From assembly GCA_030015575.1 (NCBI GenBank), contig CM057347.1:408240248-408304247 (forward strand): a stretch of 64,000 nt of DNA, in the 5' to 3' direction. The notes beneath the pieces are model-generated. The model was not told the origin of the DNA. It did no database searches and saw only the letters and a list, made by a program, of their open reading frames with translations. A program made the position numbers and the translations under genes. Within the stretch, counting starts at the first letter, position 1. Every line of letters begins with the position of its first letter. The stretch is from Agapanthus africanus. Lineage: Eukaryota > Streptophyta > Magnoliopsida > Asparagales > Amaryllidaceae. Positions 34,848 through 46,890 of this stretch are shown piece after piece.

Positions 34848-37800
34848 ATCTCCCACTTGCACTAGGGCCATCTGATAGCAGTGATTGTAGTATCTCATAC
34901 TCAACCATCCCATAATAGTCTCTTTCTGGGAAAAGGCCTTTGTGAGTGGATCCGCCATGTTCTCCTCTGAGTCTACTCTCCTAACCTCGATCCCCTGGAG
35001 ATCAACCATCTCCATGATCAGGTGATATTGCCTAAGAATTTGTCTGGATCACTGATGGGACGGGCGTTCCAAGGCATAAGCCACAACTCCGTTGTCACAC
35101 AATGGGAGGAACGAAGTTCATCTCATGAACTAATATACACCCAGACTGCCTCTTTGGTAGCATCTTTGGTAGCGATGTATCCAGCCTTTATCGTCTAGTA
35201 TGCCACGGTATCTAGCTTGGAACTCTTCCAACATACCATCCCTTTACTGAGGGTAAAGACATTGCCTGTGACTGATATTCAGTCATCCTTATCACCCTGG
35301 AACCTTTCCAGTGATTCTCCCCAGGATCGATTGATACCAACTCACTACAACTAGTGAGTATCCTAACATCCAATTAGATCTATCTCATAGATCCAAAACC
35401 CAGGATTTAGTAGGTATCACTTTGATCCTATATGGAGAATCCTTGTGATAAGCGGAGATTGACCGAGCGTAGCATAGGAAACTCCTTCCCTATCAAGAGT
35501 ATGTCATCCACGTACTCTACGAGGATCACCAGCATACTCCTTACTACCTTTTTGTATATACGAGGTTCATCTACCATTTTGATGATGTCAAAATCTTTGA
35601 CTAACTCATCAAAACAGATGTTCCAACTCCGCGATGCCTGCTTTATCATATAAAACATCTTGCACACGTTTCCGCTGCTCCCACTGTCTACGAAGCCCTC
35701 TGGCTGTGTACTTATAGACTATCTCTTCTAAATCTTTATTTAGAAAAGCAATCAAGACACCCAACCGTCAGATATCGTAGTCATGGTATGTAGCCGTAGC
35801 AAGTAGGATCTGGATGGACTTAAGCATAGCTACTTAGAAAAGGTTTCATTATAATCCATACCTGGTCAATGATGCAAACCTTTAACAAGTCTAGCTTTGA
35901 AAGTCTCAACTTTTCCATGTACACCAAGTAATCTTCTCAAGATATACTTGCTTCTGATGGGGATTTAACCCTTCAGATAAAGCAACCAAAGTCCATACTT
36001 TGTTGGTGTATAAGGATTCCATCTCAGATCAATAAGCATCCAGCCATTCTTACAGAGTCCTACTCCTGATGACCAGCCCGAAACTAGTTGGGTCATCATC
36101 TCATGATGCAATCCTCGCTCCCACTGTCATAGAGAAACCGAAGTATCTCTCGGGTGGGTGAGGAACCCTACTAGATCGGCGGAGAGGCTGAGGTTTGTTG
36201 GTTGCTATTGAATCCTTTGGTTCTACCAAATCATCAGCTGCAGTTTGTATAGCTGGAACTGTTTCCAGTTCTACCTCATGTCCACTAATTTCTTCGCAAG
36301 AAATTCCCTTTCACAAAGGTGGCATGCTGAGAAACAAAACATTTTTTTTGGTTCCTCGGTTAGGTAGAAGATATTCCCTTGCGAATGCTTGGGATATCCA
36401 ACAAACTTCTACAGAGTTGACTTTGCCTCGAGCTTGTCCGGATTTTTCTTTTCAGATATAGGCTGAACAACCCCAAATCTTAACTGACTTAAGAGATGGG
36501 CTCTTCCCTTTCCATATCTCATATGAAATTGTAGGCATCTGATTTGATCGGAACCCTATTCAATAGGTATGCAACTTCATAAGTGCATAACTCCCTAAAA
36601 GAAAATAGGAAACTCAGTAGTACTCATCATAGAGCACACCATATCATATAGGGTGTTATTGCTCCGCCCCGATATACCATCGTGCTATGGTGTATACGGA
36701 GGAGTAATGCTGAGAGAGAATCTCATTCTCCTTTAGAATAGTCCAGGAATTCCGTGCTCAAGTATTCTTCTCCCTGATCGCATCAAAGGATATAATATTT
36801 ATACCCGTATTTTGGTTCTCTACTTCCAACTTATATTCCGTGAATATCTCAAAAGGTTCGGACTTGTGTTTCAACAGGAACATATGTCGGAATCTTGAGA
36901 GATTATCAGAGAATGTAATGAAGTAAAAAGAACCGGTCTTGACATGTGTAGACAGGGGACCTTTCATACATCAGCATGTATCAATCCCAAAAGCTCACTA
37001 ACTCTTTTTCTGTTTCCAATAAACAGAGCTATGGTCATCTTATCTTTGTGACATGACCGGCAAGTTTCACAAGATGTAAATTCAAACTAATTTAAATATG
37101 CATCTAAATGTAACTTCAGCTAGTTGGGTCGCATTGATATGACCTAGTCTACAATACCTCAAGAAGGATTCATTCATTTCTGAACTCTTTCTCTTATGTG
37201 TGTTCTGTATACTAAGAACTGTAGTTTGATTTAGAACGTCAATGCTTTTAGATAACGTGCCTGAACCGATCAACTCTTGATATAGGAAATGTTCAAAACA
37301 TTATCCAACAATACAAAATTATATCCTTCTTTATCTAAATAAAGAGACTGATATGATTTTATATATCAGGTTCGGTATCTAATAACATTTGTTCAGGATC
37401 AATGTATTCTGGTAATACAGAGTGACAGTGACCAACAGACTTGGCTGCAACACTTGCACCGTTTTCTGCCTCATGAAACTTATCACCCGTTCTCAGTTCT
37501 CTACCTTTCTGTAGCCCATGTAATATATAACATATGTGGGATCCTGATCCGGTATCAAATACCCAGGACGTAAAGGACACTGAGAAACAGTTCTCGGTAA
37601 TGAATACACCCGAAGATGATACATCATATACACTTTCTTCGTTTGGGCGGCACGAGAATTCTGGTAATCCCCAATTTCCTGCTCTGTCTTATAACAGTTA
37701 TAAGTTGGAGCGGAACCAACGTTCCCCAGCTCAGTATAACAAGCGGGTTCGGTCAAATATCCGTATTATTATCTTGATTAAGGCGTGATATGGTCGCTAC
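34848..37800 (-). pseudogene. pol: Pol remnant of Copia E2
   Basis: On the minus strand, the same parts as in E1: protease region near 37560-37600 ('CPLRPGYLIPD' in one frame, 'GSGSHICYILHGLQ' in another), the 'RYCRLGHINATQLAEV' motif (37180-37240), an integrase segment and the reverse transcriptase block 'KMFYMIKQASRSWNICF' with 'VEYVDDILLIGKEF' (35430-35665). Broken fossil with multiple breaks. Confidence 0.85.
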
Positions 37801-40800
37801 CTGAAGAGAGAAAGAAGAAAACACTCTGCGTATGCTCTTGCAAGATCAGATTGGTTATTATTTTATCTAATCAGGATGGCTCCCACTGTTTTTATCAAAT
37901 CTTCCTTCAAACCCTAAAAGGAAAGACTAGCCGGGATTAATTACACGCTACAAGTTCGCCAATCTTTTAGCCAGGCCAGTGTCGGTACTTTGAGGGAGGT
38001 GCCCCGTGCTTTCGCACGGACCTAATTAATTTAAACCTCGTTTTCCCATAGGCGTAACCCCATTGACACCTTTCTAGACACCTACTAGATCGGCTAATTG
38101 TAATGTGTAAAACTCTTACTCGCAGCGGGTATCGAGATCGAACTATCTCATAGAAGGTATGCAATCTCATTGCAAATTTCAACACTTGAAATTCCCGATA
38201 ATATTTTGCCCCTAGCAGCTATATGACCTTAACATAGTCAACAAATCATAAGTGCTAGTCAAGTTCAACCCGTCATTTCCCGATTGAATTAAACCCACCC
38301 GCACGACCCTTAACATAGTCAACAAAGTCGCATGACTACCCTAATCCAATCGCATCATATGCTTATACAGATAAGCACTAATCAGCTACCGCACACTACG
38401 TCTTAACATAATCAACAAACGTAGCACGAATACTAACTAGTACTTATCTGAAATGACGGAGGGCTACGACAGGTTTTTCTGAAAACCTATTGCGTAATGA
38501 ACTTGATATCGTTGTAGAATCAAATGATTTTAAAATGGAGTGTTTTTTAGGCTTTTCTAGTTTTGCTAAAGGGGTCACTCCCGGTGAAGGGATCGTCGGC
38601 CCTTTCCTCATCGAATAAGGTGCAGGATATATCATATATACCGCTGTGCAAAGCAAGAACTATAGAAGCAATCAAAAGACAAACCGAGGGGTGTAGCATC
38701 TGCCAGTTATTGCTAAAGGGGTCACTCCCGGTGAAGGGATCTCGACCCTTTCCTTATCGAATAAGGTGCAGGATGTTCTACAAGGAACACCGCGATGCAA
38801 AGCAAGAACCGTAGCTACCTGTTTTTGAAAATTCGATTCCACAACATCATTTAGGTTTCTTTTTCTTTCATTAATCACATTAATGAAGTCCCATCATTTA
38901 AGTTACCTAAACATCACAGATAAATACGACGTACACTTATGCCATCCGCATTCGCCTCGATGTCCCCTCGTGCACCGTTAGGTTAGGTAACTAACGGCAG
39001 AGCGGGGCAGGGCTAGCGCGGGTGTAAAACATAAGTAACGCATATATAATATATCATATATACTATATACAGTATTTATCACAGAACATCAAATGATCAC
39101 ATCACAGATATCGCAGCAGAAGAAACATATGAAATATTGGATATACTAGGACGTCCGTGTTTTCAATACGAGCCAGTATAAAACACGGATTCCACGGTCG
39201 CGATGAATAGCCAAACCCACACTCCTAGACCCCTACGAGAGCGGCAAGCAACCCTACCAATTCTAGAGTTAGGAGACCCGGACTCGACTCCTCGAGTTGG
39301 TCTCCCACTGGACTCCAGAACCCGGTTACTTATGCCCTCCTCCTTGGGTCTATCCTAGTGCCGAAAAGTCAATAATATACAAAAGGAGACATCTTCCGCA
39401 ACCTGGAAGTGCCCCAATAAAAGAATATTACATACAAGTTTTTACATGAATGCAAATAGAAAACACTCATCTCACATAAAAAAACCCGGCTATTCAAACA
39501 CGACGATCCAATATAACATATCCAGCAACACATAACATCATATGTCATCAACGTAAGTAAATGTGCGCATCCCAATTGTCGTTGACATATAGCAACGAAA
39601 CCGGCGATATCACATATTACACTTACGGTCACAGAAAAGAAAGTGTAAAACTACAACAGTTGGAATCCGCAATCTCCTCAGACATCGCATGCCTGACCAA
39701 ATGAATTCCTTAGACATCACATGCCTAACAATTATAAACCCCGCATTTTAGTCTCTATATCGAAAACACTTTTCAATATTTAGTCGGGCAATTCAACAAG
39801 ATTCCCGGCATTTTGATCGAATGCTCATCGCAAACTTTAGTAGGCAGCCGCACCCCCGATGCCGTCGACGAAGTGCACTAAGGTGGAACACCGCTGCCGC
39901 GAGCACCCAAACGGGTGCTTTCGACGACGAGGTTCTCCTATAGTCACGTGGTCGGGGCCATGGGGCGTGGCTATCTATTAAGTTTACCCGGCGAGTATCC
40001 GCGTATGCTACGTGATTGCGACAGACTTTTGATCACATCAAAATTCTGTGGCAACCGATCAAGTGAGACTAAAGTGCTATGTTTATAACATCCAAATCAG
40101 TTATCTCATAACTACTTGTGGATTCCAAATATTTTATCACATTCCAGATAAATGGACAATGTTAAACTTTCCGATCGAACAATCAAACACCCAAGTTTTC
40201 CCGAAACAGCTCAACACATGAAATAAGTTCAAAAACATCAACTTCATGCCACAGTACCAACGGTCCAGCCGTAGAAGGGTCAAGCCAACGCCTCACATGT
40301 GGCACGCCGTACTGCCCCAAACCCTAAGGTTCAAAGGGCAGTTCAAGACGGTCACATAATCGAGTTAAGGTTTGTTGTCTTCTAGAAGGTCCATTGCGTA
40401 ACTTGCACGATCTAGACGTTCTTAAACAAGTGGAAAAATCCAACACTTGGAAATTTTCCGGATCGGGGAAAAAGTGAGTTATTGATGTCGGATCGAAAAT
40501 TTTAACAGTTTCTAAATATCCGGAAAACCCAACGAAATTAAAAATTCCGATCGAAACAACGACTACAAAATAAACCCCAAAATACTCAACTCTTGAGTCA
40601 GTGTTAAAAATGCCCAGAAAATAGAAACAACAGAGGTATGAATTACTGTGAAAAAATCCGTCGCTAATTCCATTACACTGCCGCGGAACCGCCGCTAAAG
40701 GTGGGTTCTTGCCGCGGTTCCGCGGCCATATAGAGGACTTAGGGGCTCGTTTTTCATGGTAATTCTTAGAAAACCCTGCTGAATTTTTTAAGCATTTTTA

Positions 40801-40912
40801 ATTTGGAAAAATCCCAGATTTTAAAAAATGTACAGAGAGGGGTTTGAAATGTCGTATTCGGGTTAGTTCAGAGTTTTAACTTCGTTAACACATCGCCTAA
40901 TACTCTAGCTAG
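37801..40912 (-). other. Long untranslated leader of E2
   Basis: Equivalent to the E1 leader: hairpins at 38175-38193, 38222-38250, 38301-38334 and 38396-38424, a two-copy direct repeat with the 'ggtcactcccggtgaaggga' core (38560-38800), and a GC-rich inverted repeat at 40680-40726. No protein-coding frame is supported. Confidence 0.7.
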
Positions 40913-40924
40913 GCTCTGATACCA
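40913..40924 (-). other. Primer-binding site of E2
   Basis: GCTCTGATACCA on the plus strand, the complement of TGGTATCAGAGC. It lies one base from the LTR. Confidence 0.95.
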
Positions 40925-40925
40925 C

Positions 40926-43124
40926 TGTAGGGTTACTAGGCATACTCAAGAGGTTCCACAAGGTATCAACCATGCCAAACAAAAATTTTACGGTGCCGAG
41001 AAACCCTAAACTAGATCGTTAACTAGAGATTAGGCGAAAAGAAAAGCTAGCAAACAACTTTGCTAATAGGTGAAAGGGATTACAACCTTTGTAGATCCGG
41101 TCCACCACTTCTTTATCTCCGAGATGACGTCCTTCCGCTGCGATCATCGGGATCCCGGACTCTAGCAATGATTTCGTCGGAGAAATGATCGGGCTGGGTC
41201 ATTGACTTCGATGCCGAAGATGATCTACGTCGAGGCGACTCAAACTCAAGCTCCATCTTCACTAGGTCAAGAAACTTGTGAAGAAAACACCCTCTACTAC
41301 ATGGCAAGTGATAGAGGATGAAGAAATAGGAAGTGGGTTCACTTTGGATTTGGATTTCTCACTTAGAATCATCACTTAGAATTTTCTAGCAAACTTTTTC
41401 TTTCTTCATGAAGAAGATGAAGAAGAAGAAAAAGAAAAAGAATTTCTTAATTAGAAAATTCAAGTGATTCTTATCATATAGCAACTATGGGTTAGTCTAA
41501 CTCATGTAGAGAATAAACTAGGGTTTAGATAATGGTTAGGTTTGAGAATAAAAACAAAATGGTGAAGCTTCATGAAACTCGAAGTATAAAACAAAGAAAG
41601 CCACCATATTTGTTTTTGCCCAAAATAAATAAATGAATAAATAAATGAGTAAATCAAACCCTAACCATTAACCTAATCATAGTTTAAAGCATACACTAAC
41701 CCAAGTTTGCATGTATCATCAAATATGATACAATCAAGTGCACAAAAATATATCATATATACAATGTGCACAAACTAGTGAGAAAATAATCTTAAGTGAA
41801 CCAATACTAGTTAATGTAAAGTAATATATCAAATATATAATTATACATTAAATCACTAAATCAACACTTGATTTAATGATCCGGTCATACTGCATATAAC
41901 CGACTAATATCAAGTGTATCAATATATCGAATCAACATTTGATTCGGTAACCCGGCTATATCTCATATAACCGTCCAATGATACATATCGCGAGAATAGA
42001 ATATAGTATCACATACTTGGTATTATTCTCGGTCCCGCACATATCTCATATACGCTCCTATTTCGTTTCGCTTGAGCCAGGAAACCTCTGTGTAGGACTC
42101 TAAAGACTCGTCAATACGCCGGCAGCAGGTGATGATCATATCAAACTCCTACAAGCCGCAAGCGATCTGCTAAACATAACGGCCACCCGGGTATTGAGCG
42201 ATCAGAAGATCAACGAGCAAGCCCACTCACACTCCTGTGAATCCAACGAGTAACACTACCGTACAGTCTGGTCTCTTCGTCTGATATGTCGCATATCTCG
42301 CCTAGGGGTGGTAAGTCAGACCCCAATAACTCGATAAGTCGTGTCGATATGAGGCTCATAACGGGTCGAGAAACTACTGGTAACACTTACCAGTAAATCC
42401 CTAAAACAGCCTTGGCCAAGGACTTCCTGTTATAGCCAATCGAGCACAGCGCAACATCAACTCCCTATACCGGGAGAGACGAAACCCCTCCTATCGCTCA
42501 TTGCCTCCATGTGATTCGGGACTGTACCCAAAAACCACCATTTTGCACGCCCTCTTAGACGTGGTATGATGGAAATCAAAGCACAGTGGGAATCACACAA
42601 GACTCTATGACGATCTCGGGTCTACAGACTAACCTGTACCAGTGTCACCAGAGAACTGCCATCTGACGTAAGGTATAATACCATCTGGGAGTTCTCGGCG
42701 AGTCCGTCCAGTGTACCCAGTCTCCACTGAGCACCCGTATATCATCTCTGATGTCAAACACCAATGGATATGGGATCATCCATCGCCCATCTGTATGGGT
42801 CGAGAAGGTATACGCTAGTCTACTCTGGTATATCGATACCCCGTCTCGATACACCCACGACTAGGGACTTTGAAGGATGTACTTATGGACTACCATGTCC
42901 CCACTAGTATGATCCGCATCATAGTCCAGGTAGTTAAGTGCACGTCCTAAGGGTTTTACCAACATGTATCAGAGAGACAATCAGTGTACACGTTAAGGTA
43001 AAGAGTAACCAGATAGCATACTATCATATCGAGCAAGAAAGTCATCCCTATATATGTCCAAGCATCCACTACAATATACATCCTATGTATAGTAATGGCC
43101 TCTAGGGCATACATATAACTAACA
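40926..43124 (-). repeat. 5' LTR of Copia E2
   Basis: 2199 bp, the same length as the other E2 LTR, with TG...CA ends and CGGAT on its outer side. Confidence 0.94.
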
Positions 43125-43610
43125 CGGATTAATCCGTAGGGCCCAACTATGTACCTACAGATTTATCCGTATGGGAAAAATATCAGGATACCTGATATTT
43201 TGCCCCTATGATCTCAGTATCAGGGGTTAAGCTTGCCCCTACGGTAATATCCGTAGGGGCAAACAATTGCCCCTACACAGTTATCCGTAAGGGCAAAATA
43301 TCAGGAATCCTGATATTTTGCCCCTACGGATAAATACCTACGCACTTATCCGTAGGGGCCGCTACTTGGCCCTACGGATACCTCCGTAGGTACACCTAAT
43401 CTATTTTATAAAACCGTAAATAAAATAATTTTTTGCCCCTACGACCTATTCCGTAGGTCCAACTGGACCTACACATAACTCTGTAGGGGCAAATTTTAGT
43501 CCGTATGGGCAAGTCAAGGCTTCGACTTGCACTTACGGCGTTTATACCTACAGGGTATTTTCTTGTCCCTACGGATATATCCGTAGGGGCAAACCTTATT
43601 TGTAGTAGTG
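43125..43610 (+). repeat. 3' subterminal and terminal repeats of CACTA C, right piece
   Basis: About ten palindromic 'cctacgg..ccgtagg' units occur, ending in the terminus 'tttgtagtagtg'. E2 sits in the leftmost of these units. Confidence 0.9.
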
Positions 43611-43623
43611 TTAGGGTTAGGGT

Positions 43624-45614
43624 CTGTTGCTTTCTTTGGCTTTATAGAAGTCTTTTGATGGGGGTCATCTGAAATCTGAGCATGATGGTTGATCAGAATT
43701 TTCACTTTCTTTTTTTGTATATTCAAAGTCCTATTCCTTTCAAGAATTTATGAAAATATTAGGTGATTTCTTATAGGAGTTCCAAGGTTTTCTCGACACC
43801 GCTACCTAGGAGTATTGCTTAAGTGTTAATATTTATTCTATCAGGTTTGAAATTTTTGTTTTGAAAAGTTCAAATTTAAATGATATACTTATATTTTACT
43901 GGTTAATGTGGGTGTAGGAGCAGGTGGTGGAGCAGGCGAAGGCATCGAGGATCGATTCGCCCTCTTCTGGGATCAGGCTCGGGTATTAATATATATTTTC
44001 ATTTGATTTATCCAATATATTTATTATTAACACTTGCAATTTAATAACATTGTTTTTTTTGTATTTGCAGTTGGATTACGATTTTCAGCCTGTAGGCATC
44101 GGTAAATTACAATAGATCTACTGTGATATAATGTAATATTAAGAGTTATTTTATAATATATGTAAATTTTTTGTGAATTGCAGAGAGCTCAGACCCTAGC
44201 GCAGGGTGGTACATCGAGCGCGCTGTCCGCGTATCTTGCCGTCCACAGCACCTAAACAGATCCCGCCACGGGCGAGCTTCGATACCCTGGAGTATTGCGT
44301 AAGTGTTAATATTTATTCAACCCCTATTTGAAATTTTTGTTTTGAAAAGTTTAAATTTAAATGATCTGATTTTACTGGACAGAACGACCCGATGCTGCTG
44401 ACCCCAATCCTAGATATCCAAACGAGGCTAGCAGGAACTCCAGTGAGCGACGTTTCCAGCAGGAACTGGAGAGCTTGAAGGCCACCGTTCAGGAGTTGAA
44501 GGAGATGCTGGCATGTATACTACTTAATAGTAAAATATTATGTCATATTATAGATAGCAACATACCCAATATTAGTACGTAGCCTGAGCTTATTTGGTTG
44601 TAGACTTACCTTTGATTAATCATACATACATATCTAATTAAAATAAACTACGGTTTTCCAAACTAGATATCCAAATGAGGCTTAAATCCTTAAGTATACA
44701 TAAATTGGGGTTTCGAAATAACTTGATAATAATACGAATTCGAATAATACACAGCTCTTACTCGCTTATTACACACGTAGGTCCAGACACGACAGGGTAC
44801 ATCGGCCGAGCCTCCACATGCATCTCTTTCGGCTAGGGTGGCTTTTTGATTCTTATATTTTAAACATATATTTATTTATATGATATATATTGTACTACAT
44901 TTTGGACGATATTGATATTATGGTATTTGCGTGTTTATATTGATATCATATTTTGCTTGTTGGTTCCTTTTGTATATTATACGTGAGATGTGATTATGAA
45001 TACTGCGATATATGTTCTGTGTGATGATTAATTTTATATATGATCGATGTATATATTATTGTGCACAGGGCGAGAAAAAAATAGGCAACCTTTTTTTTTA
45101 AAAAAAACATGATAATATGTACCTACGGATTAACTCGTAGGGCCCAATTTTGCCCCTACGGATTAATCCGTAGGGCCCAACAGTGTACCTACAGATTTAT
45201 CCGTAGGGGCAAAATATCATGATACCTGATATTTTGCCCCTATAATCTCAGTATTATGGGTTACGAATGCCCTTACGGATATATCCGTAGGGGCAAACAT
45301 TTGCCCCTACACAGGTATTCGTAGGGACAACTACTTGGCCCTACGGATAAGTCCGTAGGTACACCTAATCTATTTTATAAAACCGTAAATAAAATAAATT
45401 TTTTGTCCCTACGACCTAAGCCGTAAGGAAACGGTACCTACACATAACTCCGTAGGGGCAATTTTTAATCCATAGGGGCATGTTCAAGGCTTCGACTTGC
45501 ACCTACGGTGTTTGTACCTACAGGGTATTTTTTTGCCCCTACGGATATATCCGTAGGGATAGTGGTTTGCCCCTACGGATAAATCCGTAGGGGCAACCCT
45601 TATTTGTAGTAGTG
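43624..45614 (+). mobile_element. CACTA element D, 5'-truncated and rearranged
   Basis: The right terminus 'tttgtagtagtg' ends at 45614 and is followed by GGT. A GGT is also present at 43621-43623, where the B intron array stops. The 5' terminal repeat is missing. Fragments of TNPA exons occur out of order: the '..YLGVLL' exon end near 43800, the 'EQVVEQAKAS' exon near 43915, the 'FALFWDQARV' exon near 43960, the 'LDYDFQPV' exon near 44070, then the 'AQTLAQGGT' exon near 44190 and the coiled-coil exon near 44450. TNPD is absent. Confidence 0.7.
45115..45614 (+). repeat. 3' subterminal and terminal repeats of CACTA D
   Basis: About ten 'cctacgg/ccgtagg' pairs in the same order as the C array at 43125-43610, for example the perfect pair around 45570 followed by 'caacccttatttgtagtagtg' split at the terminus. 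Confidence 0.9.
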
Positions 45615-45925
45615 GGTTAATTTGGGTTAATTAGAGGTTAGGGTTAATTTGGGTTAGTTAGTGATAATTTGAAAGGGTTGGGGTGTTGATTAGGGTTAAT
45701 TAGGTTAATTTGGGTAAATTGGATTAAGTTTGGCTTGATTATGGTTAATTTGGTTAATTTGGATAAATTGGGTTAAGTTTGGGTTGATTAGGGTTAATTA
45801 GGTTAATTTGGGTAAATTGGGTTAAGTTTGGGTTAATTAGGGATAATTTGTGTTAGGGTAACGATTATGGTTAATTGTGGTTAATTAGGTTAATTTGGAT
45901 TATTTAGGGTTAGGGTTTAGGGTGC
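45615..45925 (+). repeat. GGTTAATT-type degenerate array (intron of CACTA B)
   Basis: Repeats such as 'gggttaattagg' and 'ggttaatttgggtaaattgg' are related to the TTAGGG-like array at 11695-11907. This is the continuation of B's intron right of D. Confidence 0.8.
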
Positions 45926-46059
45926 ACTAGTTCATTCAGTAGGATACTCGATGATAACGTAAACGTACAACTTTACCGTAAACGCAAGAAAAATTTACCC
46001 TAAACTAAAAACTTCGAACCCTTAATGACGAAACGTAAACGTAAAACCTATTCAAGTTA

Positions 46060-46645
46060 AATGTTTAAGTTAAAACCAATATATGATACTCGATAATAAT
46101 ATGAAACTTTCATATTCTCATCGATACTGATATATGAAAATCAAAGCGCGACTTAGTCCCCGTCTATCGGTTAACATACGTTCGATATTCGTCGTGACAT
46201 AGAACTATACGAAGGTTGTTAAATATCGGACGGTATAGTTCGGTACTAACAATCGTCGTATAGTCTATGTGACGAGAAGATTCAATCATATGATAACCGA
46301 TAGATTTGTCCAGTGTGGACAAGTTAGAAATGTATAAAGCAAACACCTGTATTCACTTGTGTTTTCATCCGTTTCAAGTTATTTCGTCGGTACTTTTCCG
46401 CTGGTTCTCTGTGTACAAAGATAGATTAGATGTTCATTTCAACGTTGTTTCACAGCTTTGAAATGATTATCTATTCTATTACAGTGTACTCGGAGAACAG
46501 CGGGGAGATGCTGCCGAAATTTACTCGAAACGGTTGAAAACACAAGCAAATAGGTGTCTGCTCTATACATTCTTAATGGGATATAAGCCTTACCCCCGAC
46601 AGCCGAAATACACACATACAACACGAATACACAACAAACGCACAC
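46060..46645 (+). repeat. Single 602-bp-type repeat unit with foldback in CACTA B
   Basis: About 90 percent like the tandem units of C. The foldback is at 46164-46303 with arms 'ctatcggttaacatacg' and 'catatgataaccgatag'. The unit occupies the same position, directly upstream of the TNPD start. Confidence 0.88.
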
Positions 46646-46890
46646 ACAGCACATACACACTAACAACTCTACACTTAAGCGAAATTATAAATTGAAACAC
46701 ATATATAGAATACAACTCATACATGGGTATCCTCAAATCTAATTTTGATTATCGATAATTTATTCTTTTCAACGACAAACGTACACACAAAGCATATACA
46801 CGGATTTTCTCCTTTGTCAATAACCATCCCGTTCTTAGATTTCTCAATATAGTCATCATAACCTACAATTTATATGTTATACAGTCTAAC

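Larger units (their letters stand above)
32649..43124 (-). mobile_element. Copia LTR retrotransposon E2 (minus strand)
   Basis: Sister of E1 in opposite orientation. Both LTRs are 2199 bp (32649-34847 and 40926-43124), with target duplication CGGAT (32644-32648 and 43125-43129). The primer site is at 40913-40924. The layout matches E1: long leader with hairpins and pol remnants, no recognisable gag. It is broken, with several breaks in pol. The LTRs differ from each other by roughly 2-3 percent by eye, so its age is similar to that of E1. The two elements differ from each other clearly more, so they are independent insertions and not a local duplication. Confidence 0.93.
11908..43610 (+). mobile_element. 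CACTA element C (contains TNPD, TNPA, E1 and E2)
   Basis: The left terminus 'cactactacaatatggg' (11908) and right terminus 'ttatttgtagtagtg' (ending 43610) are inverted. The duplication TTA is present at 11905-11907 and 43611-43613. Without the two Copia insertions (10.4 and 10.5 kb) its own length is about 10.8 kb, normal for an autonomous CACTA. It carries both transposase genes and a captured host exon. TNPD and TNPA carry a few stops and frameshifts, so it is no longer autonomous. Confidence 0.88.

Noticed and set aside
17385-43124. E1 and E2 as arms of one large inverted duplication
   Set aside because: Each has its own target duplication (ATGAT and CGGAT), and the two differ more from each other than their own LTR pairs do, so they are separate insertions.
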